A DNA stretch of 20,647 nt from DAOTTX01 sp034437515. GTDB lineage: Bacteria; Chloroflexota; Anaerolineae; Aggregatilineales; Phototrophicaceae. Below are positions 13,962 to 20,647 of this stretch, piece by piece (the first letter of the stretch is position 1; every line of letters begins with the position of its first letter). The stretch covers positions 1-20,647 of the forward strand of contig DAOTTX010000227.1 of assembly GCA_034437515.1 (NCBI GenBank). The letters run 5' to 3'. The translations under genes and the position numbers were made by a program. The notes beneath the pieces are model-generated. The model saw only the letters and a list, made by a program, of their open reading frames with translations, was not told the origin of the DNA and ran no database searches.

Positions 13962-15711
13962 ACGGTTGGACGGCGCCGCTCGCTGTAGCCGTATTCGTTA
14001 GCGCGCCAGACGCGGGCGCGCTCGCGCCGGTCAGGATCTGGTAGGTCGCCTCGCAGGCCAGCGCTTCGCCGGCGTCCAGCTGGTCGAACGCGCAAGCGGC
14101 GATCTCCCCGCCCAGGAGCGGATCGGTCACCGTGATGTTTTCCAGCGCGACGTTGCCTGTGTTTTCGACGGTGAATTGATACGTGATGACGTCCCCCTCT
14201 CGTGCATCGGCCGGGCCGATTTTGGAAAACGCCAAGGCCGGTTGGACGAGGAAGTTCCCTATAGCGATTGCTTTAACGTCCCCCGCTTCGACCGTGACCG
14301 TCCTGGATAGGCCGTCGGTGGGCCGCCAGCTATCGCCGTCCGGCAACGTTTCCTTCACGTAATAGACGCCTGGGGTCAGGTCGGGCGGATTGCGCTGGGG
14401 GTCGTTGCTGAAGACGACCTTCCCCTTGGCGTCTGTTTTCCCCGTCATCCCGATGACGGCTGAACCGTTCTCGCGGAATAATTGCAGGTCCCAGCCAGCG
14501 AGGCCGACTTCATCGTCGCCCCAGACGCCATCCTGATCGGCGTCATCGTATACCTGCCCGGTGATGACCGGCAGTTTGATCTGGCCAAAGTAGAGGGTCT
14601 GCACATCGTCGTTGACGTCGACCGTTTGCGAGAGGGCGCCGGTGGCGCGCCAATCGCCCTGCTCTTCCTGCACAACCGTGTAAGCGCCGCTCAGACCGTC
14701 GAACGTAACTTTCCCGTCGCTGCCGGAGAGGGCGGTCGCGAGCAGGCTGTCATCCTGATAAAGTTCGACTGCCAGGCCTTCGATCGCCGGTTCCCCATTG
14801 TCCGGCTGTCCGTTCATATTATAGTCGGCGAAACTGAACGCGGTGATGGAACCATCGGCATTCCAGACGCCATTCGCCTGGGCGTGAACCGAGTTGGCGA
14901 CCATCTCGCCCAACACCAACTTCTGTTTGTTGGGGTCTACGCCGTTGAAGATAGCGCCGACGGGCAGCGAGAGGGTGGTCGAGGCCTGGACCTGCGCATC
15001 GCCGGCCATTCCCATCGTCATCGTGAAGACGGCCTGACCGTTTGCGTCGGTCGTGACCGTGTCTGAGGAGAGGTCGCCCGCATTACTGTTCAGGTCGACT
15101 GGCTGATCGGCTATCGGTTCCCCGCCTTGCGTCACAGTGACGGTGAAGGTCTGGCTGTCTCCGACCGGGTTGTTGGCGCTGGCTGGCGCAATGGCGACGC
15201 TGGGGGCGTCGACGGCGCAAGCCTCGCCCGGCACAGCGTCAATGATCTCCCAGGCGCGCAGCGCGAGGGCCGTTGTATCTGGGCCATTCGGCGTGTCCTC
15301 CGGATGTAGCCCGTCGGAGAAATGCCAGACCGCCATCTGGCGGGCGGCCATTTCGTTGGCGTTCCAGCCAGCGGCGCCTTTCAACAGCGGCGGATAGTGG
15401 ATCAGCAGCCATTTGACCCGGCAATCTATCTCCTCGTCGCTGGCGACGTAATCGACGCCTTTACCAGTTTGGTGGTGTATGTCGGTGCAGAAGACCGGCG
15501 ACTTGGCCCCGCCATAGAATTGGAATTCCAGGGTTCCGGCGTAGCCGCTCCATACATTGCCGTTAAGCGCGCCCTCGACCGTCCGCAGGCTTGGATAGCC
15601 AGCGATTTCCCCGATCTCCCCATCTGCCAAAGCCAAAGAAGGCGTGGATAATATGAGCAAGGCGACGATCAACGAGAAAACCAGGCGTGTTTTGTCAGGT
15701 AATTGATGCAT
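13927..15711 (-). CDS. Secreted surface protein with thioester, Ig-like, SdrD-B-like and DUF11-like domains, 3'-truncated
   Basis: A 594-residue exported protein. A signal peptide (1-29) ends in LALA before DGE. Next is a probable thioester domain, with Cys75 in VFCTDI and Gln125 in RQMAVW, the pair that forms the internal Cys-Gln bond in Gram-positive adhesins. Then come a Big_1-like Ig domain (about 165-265), two SdrD-B-like modules (NGQPDNGEP and DDADQDGVWGDDE) and one DUF11-like domain (from about 495, VITYQFTVENTGNVALENIT). The protein stops soon after TNTATASGAV with PYLYFCGFYFKH, encoded by the end of the AT-rich element, and lacks any wall anchor or membrane segment. The ATG at 15711 has GGGAGGG close upstream; the TTG at 15735 is less likely. 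Confidence 0.82.
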   Translation of the reverse strand: MHQLPDKTRLVFSLIVALLILSTPSLALADGEIGEIAGYPSLRTVEGALNGNVWSGYAGTLEFQFYGGAKSPVFCTDIHHQTGKGVDYVASDEEIDCRVKWLLIHYPPLLKGAAGWNANEMAARQMAVWHFSDGLHPEDTPNGPDTTALALRAWEIIDAVPGEACAVDAPSVAIAPASANNPVGDSQTFTVTVTQGGEPIADQPVDLNSNAGDLSSDTVTTDANGQAVFTMTMGMAGDAQVQASTTLSLPVGAIFNGVDPNKQKLVLGEMVANSVHAQANGVWNADGSITAFSFADYNMNGQPDNGEPAIEGLAVELYQDDSLLATALSGSDGKVTFDGLSGAYTVVQEEQGDWRATGALSQTVDVNDDVQTLYFGQIKLPVITGQVYDDADQDGVWGDDEVGLAGWDLQLFRENGSAVIGMTGKTDAKGKVVFSNDPQRNPPDLTPGVYYVKETLPDGDSWRPTDGLSRTVTVEAGDVKAIAIGNFLVQPALAFSKIGPADAREGDVITYQFTVENTGNVALENITVTDPLLGGEIAACAFDQLDAGEALACEATYQILTGASAPASGALTNTATASGAVQPYLYFCGFYFKH

Positions 15712-15763
15712 AATCCCTCCCAATTTGCCGTTCAAGATTGATGGACGTTAATTTTCTGATTCC

Positions 15764-15772
15764 ATTATAACA
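15764..15772 (-). promoter_or_regulatory. Extended -10 promoter of the surface-protein gene
   Basis: Minus strand TGTTATAAT: a perfect TATAAT preceded by TG at the extended -10 position. No good -35 is seen. It lies 52 bases upstream of the ATG at 15711. Confidence 0.55.
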
Positions 15773-15878
15773 GAAATCGGGAAGGGGAATGTGAACGTTA
15801 AATCACAGATTTGTGAGCGTTTCGTCACGAACATCGGTTGGCGGGGCGGACTGATCGCGCGGGCAGTGCGAGGGGCAT

Positions 15879-17189
15879 TTATTGATCCAGCCGGACCATC
15901 AACAGCGGGGCCAGCATCTCCTCCGGCGTCAGGCTGCCGTGATGTCCGTGAAAGGGGGTTTTCTTTTTTCTGATTGACAGGCGGCTGTCGTCTTGAGCCA
16001 GGAGGATCAGGTCGCCCACCCGCGACCGTAGTTCCAGGTCCATGTCGCGGGGGCCGAAAAGCCCGGCGGCGATGGCCCGCTCAGCCTCCAGAACCAGGAA
16101 CCGGTCGCTCAGGCGCTCGGCGACGTAGGCGCGGACGGCGTCGGCTTGCCCCGGCCGGACGTACAGGTAGGACGCGCGCGATTCGGCGGCCGGCGGGATG
16201 AGGAGCAGGCGTTGTAAATCGGGATGATCGGTCAATTGCGCCACTTTCTCCGGCGGGCTGGCGATTTGTCCGTGGTCGGCGGTGATGAGCAGGAGCGCGC
16301 CCTCGCGGGCAGCGGGAGACAGTTGCGCCAGGCATTCCGTTTCCAGGGAGCGGAACAGGTCGCGCAACATCCCGTTGTACGGTTCCGAACCGGGGCCGTA
16401 GACGTGGGCCAATCCATCGACGTGGCCCCAATAGACGCTGATGAAGGCGGGCGCGCCGCTCGTTTCTCGCAGGGTCTGGCGCAGGTTGATCCACATATCG
16501 TACATACTGGCGTGACCGCGCATTTCTTCCATCCCCCGACTGAAGATGCGGGTCAGACCGCCGCCGATGAAGGCGCTGTGTGTATGCGCGATGGTCCGCA
16601 CGCCCTGTGCGGTCAGCCGTTGGCCCAGGGTGGGCGCGACGACGAAGGACTCCGGTTCCCAGCCCCAGTCGATCAGGGCGTCGCGTTGCCGGTGCGCGGT
16701 TGGCGAGAGGGCCAACATATTGGTCAGCGTGCCATATTCGGCCAATAGGAGTTTCGTGCCCAAGAATCCGTGCGTGCCGGGCGGCAGGCCGGTCCAGAGC
16801 GTGGTCAGCGCGGCGACGGTGGTAGAGGGGAAAACGGAGGTCAAGGGGAACATGCGGCCCGCTCGGCGGAGGCGGGCCAGGGGGGCGTAGACGTCATCCG
16901 TGGCTAGACGTCCTTCCGCCAGTTGGCGCAAGTTCTGGTAACCCACCGCGTCAATCACGACGATGATGACGCGCCGGAGACCGGACGTCAAGTCTTTCCA
17001 GAGAGATGGGGGCATCGCCGGGGCCATATCGGGCGTTTCGACGCCCAACATCGCGGCGATGGTGGGCGCCAGGTTGGCGATGGAGTAGCCCTCATAATGA
17101 GGATAGATGAAAGTCGACGGCCCAGTTTCGTCCAGGCCGGGGAGGCGGTGGGCGCGGATCGTTCGCTCGATTTGGATGCTTGTGTGCAT
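15879..17189 (-). CDS. Alkaline-phosphatase-superfamily hydrolase (nucleotide pyrophosphatase/phosphodiesterase type)
   Basis: A 436-residue protein of the type I phosphodiesterase/nucleotide pyrophosphatase family. The metal-binding Asp80 is in VVIDAVG, the nucleophile Thr in FPSTTVAALTTLWTG (123 or 124), then Asp258 and His262 in GHVDGLAH, Asp305-His306 in TADHG, and the last His in FHGHHG (413-418). All catalytic positions of the family are present. It has no signal peptide, so it is probably cytoplasmic, unlike many relatives. It may cleave a phosphodiester or phosphonate ester; the substrate is unknown. It starts 36 bases after the membrane-protein gene with AAAGGGA as SD, and is the last gene of its unit. 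Confidence 0.9.
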   Translation of the reverse strand: MHTSIQIERTIRAHRLPGLDETGPSTFIYPHYEGYSIANLAPTIAAMLGVETPDMAPAMPPSLWKDLTSGLRRVIIVVIDAVGYQNLRQLAEGRLATDDVYAPLARLRRAGRMFPLTSVFPSTTVAALTTLWTGLPPGTHGFLGTKLLLAEYGTLTNMLALSPTAHRQRDALIDWGWEPESFVVAPTLGQRLTAQGVRTIAHTHSAFIGGGLTRIFSRGMEEMRGHASMYDMWINLRQTLRETSGAPAFISVYWGHVDGLAHVYGPGSEPYNGMLRDLFRSLETECLAQLSPAAREGALLLITADHGQIASPPEKVAQLTDHPDLQRLLLIPPAAESRASYLYVRPGQADAVRAYVAERLSDRFLVLEAERAIAAGLFGPRDMDLELRSRVGDLILLAQDDSRLSIRKKKTPFHGHHGSLTPEEMLAPLLMVRLDQ

Positions 17190-17225
17190 AGTGTCCCTTT
17201 CTGTGAGCGCGATTCCTACAGCGCG

Positions 17226-18482
17226 CTATAACGTGAAGATGAAACTCGTTCCGGTCGCCAAAATCAACAGCAATCCCGGCCACAGGGCCCGTCGAAGGCC
17301 GGGCGACCCGCTGGTAAACACGATGCCGCCTTTGGCGATGGTGTTGGCCATCGCAGCCAGAAGAATGACGCGCGTCGCCATTGTGACGTTGATATTGCCG
17401 GCATTGCTCAACTCGATCACCGAGAGCGTGATAGCGTCCATGCCGGCCAGTCCGGCGAAGAAGCTGGAGATGTAAAGGCCGGTGTTTCCCAGGTAGGTCT
17501 GGGCGGCTTTGGAGATCAACAGAACCAGCGCGTACAGGATTCCGAATTTAATCGTCGGTCCCAGTTCGAAGGGGTTGGAAATTTCTACACCACCCGCTTT
17601 GGTAGTGCGCTGAACCAGGTAGAGATAGATGCAATATCCCAGGCCAGACAGCCCGCAGGCGAGCAGCGGCAGCCATAGCTTTCGCAGCAGGTCGCCGTTT
17701 AGCGCGCCCACCGTCACGAGGACGCGGGCGAACATCACCGTCCACGCCACGATGATCGCCAGGGCAAAGGGTTTAGCGAGGTCGCTCTCTCGTTGACTCC
17801 GTTCCGAGAAGCTGAGGGTGACGGCGGTGCTGGAGGCCAATCCTCCCAGCAGCCCGGTCAATCCAATCCCTTGTCGGGGACCGACAGCTTGCACCAACAC
17901 GTAACCCAAGAAACTGATGCCGGAGATGAAGACGACCATCAGCCAGACCTTGTAGGGGTTCAGGACGTCCAGAGGCGGCGGGCCAAAATTTTGATTGGGC
18001 AGGACGGGCAGAATGATAACCGTGATGACGGCGAACTTTAGCGTGGCGTAGATATCCTCCCGCGTGATTTTTTCAACGAAGCGTTCAGTCTCGAATTTGA
18101 GAGAGAGCAAGACAGTGGTCGCCACGGACAGCGCCGCCGCCAGGGGGAGGTATTCCCAATAGCATAAGGCCCCCGCGAGGATGGTGACAATGGCGGAGAC
18201 TTCGGTAGTCTGCCCGACTCCCCCGCGCCAGGCGTCGATGGAGTGGGCGATGGCGATCAGCAGGCCCAGGATAGCGAAGATGCTGACGAAGGCCCACGGC
18301 GTATCCAATATCTCGGACACCAGCGCGGCCGTACAACCGATCATGCTCATCAGGGCGAAGGTGCGGATCCCGGCGAAAATCTCCCGGTCGGGGCCGCCGT
18401 AGGCGTACTCGCGCTGCAATCCGACCAGGAAGCCAATGGCCAAAGCGGCGCCAAAGCGATAGAAAAGATTGGCTTGCTCCAT
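17226..18482 (-). CDS. MgtC/SapB family membrane protein with DUF4010 domain
   Basis: A 418-residue integral membrane protein with roughly ten hydrophobic segments. The N-terminal MgtC-like part has the conserved GFLVGLQREY and FAGIRTFALMSMIG. The C-terminal half is a DUF4010-like membrane domain with LTGLLGGLASSTAVTLSFSERS and AGLAGMDAITLS. MgtC proteins are linked to survival at low magnesium and to control of ATP synthase, but the two-domain form is uncharacterised. The ATG at 18482 lies five bases after AGGAGG; an ATG four bases upstream is in a different frame. It sits between the hydantoinase-like gene and the phosphodiesterase gene. Confidence 0.93.
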   Translation of the reverse strand: MEQANLFYRFGAALAIGFLVGLQREYAYGGPDREIFAGIRTFALMSMIGCTAALVSEILDTPWAFVSIFAILGLLIAIAHSIDAWRGGVGQTTEVSAIVTILAGALCYWEYLPLAAALSVATTVLLSLKFETERFVEKITREDIYATLKFAVITVIILPVLPNQNFGPPPLDVLNPYKVWLMVVFISGISFLGYVLVQAVGPRQGIGLTGLLGGLASSTAVTLSFSERSQRESDLAKPFALAIIVAWTVMFARVLVTVGALNGDLLRKLWLPLLACGLSGLGYCIYLYLVQRTTKAGGVEISNPFELGPTIKFGILYALVLLISKAAQTYLGNTGLYISSFFAGLAGMDAITLSVIELSNAGNINVTMATRVILLAAMANTIAKGGIVFTSGSPGLRRALWPGLLLILATGTSFIFTL

Positions 18483-18518
18483 TCATTCCTCCTTTCCGCG
18501 ATTTCTGCCCGGTCATAA

Positions 18519-19883
18519 TCAGACCGGGCGCCGGACGAAGCGCCCCCGTCCCTTTTGCCCGGTGAACGTCCCCTCCTGGTAGATGACCTTGCCTCGGGCG
18601 ATGGTCGCTTTGACCTGCCCGTGCACGCGCCATCCCTCGTAGGGCGTGTAGCCCGCCCGCTGGTGGAGCGCCGGCGCGGCGATGGTCCCCTTGGGTTGCG
18701 GGTCGTAGATCACCACGTCGGCGTCAGCGCCGGGGATCAGCCCGCCCTTGCGCGGCCACATGCCCCAGATGCGGGCCGGGTTGGCCGATAGCAGCGTGAC
18801 CATCTGGGAGAGCGTCAGGCCGCCCTGGGCGACGCCATAGGTATACGTCAGGGGCAGCAGCGTCTCCAGACCAGGCAGGCCGCCGGGGGTCTGGGTGAAG
18901 TCATCCTGGGCGGTTTTCTGTTCCCGGCTATAGTCGCAGTGATCGGTGGCGATCATATCCACAGCGCCGCTCTCCACCAGGGCCCGCAAGCGGGCCGGTT
19001 CGCCGGGCGCGCGTAGGGGCGGTTGGAGGATGTAGCGCCACGCTTCATCCCCCTCGTAAGCGGTGTGATCCAGCAGTATGTATTGGGGGCAAGTCTCGCA
19101 GGTGGCCCGTTGGCCGCCGTCGCGGGCCTTCGCCACCAATGCGACAGACAGCGTCGTCGAGCAGTGACAGATGTGGACGGGGCAACCGACTGCTTGCGCC
19201 AGGAAGAGAATCCGCCGGATCGCCTCTTGCTCGGCCAAGGCCGGGCGGGAGCGTCCGTGATACCGCCAGCCGGTCTTCCCGGCCGCGATGAGGGCCTCGG
19301 CCTGGGCGCTCACCAGGGCGTCATTCTCGCAATGGACGAGCGGCCGGATGCCGTGTTGAGCGCAGGTCTCCATCAGGCGCAGGATCACGGCGTCGTCGGC
19401 GTAATAGTTGGGGCGGTAGGTGGTGTAGAGTTTGAGGCTGGGCGCGCCCAGGGCCGGCAAGCGGGCGAGCTCGCCCTCTCGGCCCGGGGGCAGGTCGGTG
19501 ACCATCACGTGCAGGCCGTAATCGATCACAGCGTCCTGGGCCTCGACCAGGCGCGCCTCGACTGCCTCATCAAGCGATTGGCCCGGGAATTGCGTGGCGA
19601 AATCGACCACGGTCGTGACACCGCCACAGGCCGCGGCGTGTGTACCGGTGAACCAGTCATCGGGCGTCTGGTAGACGCCGGTGTCGAGTTGGATGTGTGT
19701 GTGGGCGTCGATGACGCCGGGGAGGACGTAGCAACCGGCGGCGTCGATCACGGCGGCCTCCTCAGTCGCCGCCAGGCCTTTCCCGATCGCTTGAATCGTC
19801 TCTCCCTGAATCGACAGGTCTCCCTCAATTGTTTCGTCAGGGATGACGAGGGCGCCCCCCTGAATGAGCAGTGTGTTGGACAT
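18519..19883 (-). CDS. Dihydropyrimidinase / D-hydantoinase-like amidohydrolase
   Basis: A 454-residue cyclic amidohydrolase. The binuclear metal site is complete: His61 and His63 in DAHTH, Lys151 in SLKLYTTY (the residue carbamylated in the family), His184 in VHCEN, His240 in HICHCS and Asp314 in ATDHCDY. GGLPGLETLLPL is the usual substrate loop. It hydrolyses a cyclic amide such as a dihydropyrimidine, hydantoin or allantoin; I cannot separate these from sequence alone. The ATG at 19883 follows AGGAGG by five bases; the GTG at 19889 is too close to that SD. It comes nine bases after the nitroreductase gene, so the two are probably co-expressed. Confidence 0.92.
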   Translation of the reverse strand: MSNTLLIQGGALVIPDETIEGDLSIQGETIQAIGKGLAATEEAAVIDAAGCYVLPGVIDAHTHIQLDTGVYQTPDDWFTGTHAAACGGVTTVVDFATQFPGQSLDEAVEARLVEAQDAVIDYGLHVMVTDLPPGREGELARLPALGAPSLKLYTTYRPNYYADDAVILRLMETCAQHGIRPLVHCENDALVSAQAEALIAAGKTGWRYHGRSRPALAEQEAIRRILFLAQAVGCPVHICHCSTTLSVALVAKARDGGQRATCETCPQYILLDHTAYEGDEAWRYILQPPLRAPGEPARLRALVESGAVDMIATDHCDYSREQKTAQDDFTQTPGGLPGLETLLPLTYTYGVAQGGLTLSQMVTLLSANPARIWGMWPRKGGLIPGADADVVIYDPQPKGTIAAPALHQRAGYTPYEGWRVHGQVKATIARGKVIYQEGTFTGQKGRGRFVRRPV

Positions 19884-19892
19884 ACCCACCTC

Positions 19893-20453
19893 CTAGCGAT
19901 TGAAGCTGACGATCTCCTCCAGCGGTTTCCGCTCGCGAGGCGCGCGCGAGGTGCGCTGATGCTTCTCGCTCAGGGTCGAGATGTCGCCCTCGTAACCGAT
20001 GGCGATGGCGACCATGACCTTTAGCTCATCGGAGAGCCCGAAGGCCTCGCGCACTTTCTTGGGAGAGAACCCGGCCATTGGACGGGCGACCAGGTCAAGC
20101 TCGGTGGCCTGGAGCAGGATGTTCTGGACCGCCATACCAAGATCGAATAGGTAATATTCGCGCGCCCCGCCGCCGATCTGGCAGTCGAAATCCGGCTTGG
20201 AGTAGCCGAACATCAGAATGGGCGCGGTCTTGGCCCAGTAATTGCCGCCGGAAAGGGCGTCGCGTCCCCGGGCCAGCGCTTCGGCGTCGTCGCCGTTGAG
20301 CAGGATGAAGCGCCAGGGCTGATTGTTGCTACAAGAGGCGGAGAGACGCGCGGCCTCCAGGATCGCCTCAACCTTTTCCGTTTCGACGGGCCGTTCTACG
20401 ATGGCGCGGGTGGCTTTACGCTCGTGGAGCAATTTGAGTATCTGTGTTTCCAT
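19893..20453 (-). CDS. Nitroreductase-family FMN oxidoreductase
   Basis: A 186-residue protein of the FMN-dependent nitroreductase fold. It has the N-terminal KATRAIVERPVE segment whose Arg binds FMN phosphate, the loop ARLSASCSNNQPWRFILL (FMN contact) and the C-terminal KVMVAIAIGYEGD. Length is normal. Such enzymes reduce nitro groups, quinones, flavins or enones with NAD(P)H; the partner here is unknown. The ATG at 20453 is seven bases after GGAGGT; an upstream in-frame ATG at 20516 would add 21 residues that overlap the predicted promoter and is rejected. It is the first gene of the four-gene unit that includes the hydantoinase-like, MgtC-like and phosphodiesterase-like genes. Confidence 0.9.
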   Translation of the reverse strand: METQILKLLHERKATRAIVERPVETEKVEAILEAARLSASCSNNQPWRFILLNGDDAEALARGRDALSGGNYWAKTAPILMFGYSKPDFDCQIGGGAREYYLFDLGMAVQNILLQATELDLVARPMAGFSPKKVREAFGLSDELKVMVAIAIGYEGDISTLSEKHQRTSRAPRERKPLEEIVSFNR

Positions 20454-20504
20454 TCGGGTGACCTCCGTTTCAAATGGGTGTTCGGTTGAGATGACATTGC
20501 ATTT

Positions 20505-20532
20505 AGTGTAGCACATCTGTGGGATTTGACAA
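20505..20532 (-). promoter_or_regulatory. Promoter of the nitroreductase operon
   Basis: Minus strand: TTGTCA (20532-20527), 16-base spacer, TACACT (20510-20505). This gives a leader of about 45 bases to the ATG at 20453. From 20533 to the window end I see no gene. Confidence 0.55.
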
Positions 20533-20647
20533 AATGAAAAAATGGTTCTCTGGGATTTCGCATGGCGAGACCCTAAAGGTTTTGCTCAAGGCCGCGCAAA
20601 CAACGTTTTTGCCTTAAACAATGACCTTTTTCCATCAAAACCAGCGC

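Noticed and set aside
15803..15816. TCACA/TGTGA inverted repeat followed by TTT on the minus strand as a terminator
   Set aside because: A five-base AT-rich stem is too weak, and the T-run is only three bases.
15821..15831. TTCGTCACGAA palindrome
   Set aside because: Single short copy with no relation to a promoter; expected by chance.
19023..20024. Long plus-strand ORF (333 codons)
   Set aside because: Antisense shadow of the dihydropyrimidinase-like gene in GC-rich DNA; low-complexity composition, no family motif and no SD.

Overview
The window looks like an accessory, catabolic stretch of an anaerobic or thermophile-leaning environmental bacterium. GC content is about 58-60% in coding DNA and ribosome binding sites of the AGGAGG type are common. 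The IS630-type transposase, the SdrD-like/DUF11-like surface protein and the UPF0261, uroporphyrinogen-decarboxylase-like and lactonase-like genes suggest Chloroflexota (Anaerolineae-like). That assignment is inference from gene content; no rRNA or marker gene is present. I see no tRNA, rRNA or CRISPR array.

Layout. (1) 102-692: the 3' part of an IS630-type transposase, ending exactly at the stop codon of the next gene. (2) 689-6888, minus strand, read right to left: an eight-gene operon. It encodes a four-subunit molybdenum hydroxylase in the order FAD, 2Fe-2S, large Mo half, small Mo half, then a VOC-fold protein, a small ThiS/MoaD-like sulfur-carrier protein ending in Gly-Gly, a cyclase-family (kynurenine-formamidase-like) hydrolase and a short-chain dehydrogenase. 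The Mo subunit is split into two genes, as in nicotinate dehydrogenase (NdhFSLM) of Eubacterium barkeri. (3) 7211-11208, minus strand: a GntR/UTRA regulator, a metallo-beta-lactamase-fold lactonase-like protein, a UPF0261 (Tm-1-like) protein with a 3' frameshift, and a uroporphyrinogen-decarboxylase-superfamily protein. (4) 11295-12332, plus strand: a zinc alcohol dehydrogenase, divergent from the regulator. (5) 12329-13475, minus strand: a cupin and a second short-chain dehydrogenase. (6) 13476-13926: an intergenic region with a strong promoter, two operators and an AT-rich segment with 14-bp terminal inverted repeats (MITE-like). (7) 13927-15711, minus strand: a secreted surface protein with a predicted thioester domain, its 3' end replaced by the AT-rich element. 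(8) 15879-20453, minus strand: a nitroreductase, a dihydropyrimidinase-like hydrolase, an MgtC/DUF4010 membrane protein and an alkaline-phosphatase-superfamily hydrolase, probably one transcription unit.

How it fits together. The Mo-hydroxylase operon and the cupin/dehydrogenase operon have nearly identical promoters (TTGACA, 17 or 16 bp, TAGAAT), each followed within a few bases by the same palindrome, AAYCGATWATCGRTT; a third copy lies 94 bp upstream of the second. This ties blocks 2 to 5 into one candidate regulon. Its enzymes (hydroxylation, oxidation/reduction of alcohols and ketones, ring or amide hydrolysis, lactone hydrolysis, possible methyl transfer) look like a degradation pathway for a small cyclic or heterocyclic compound. 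The substrate cannot be read from the sequence. Blocks 7 and 8 look unrelated to that pathway.
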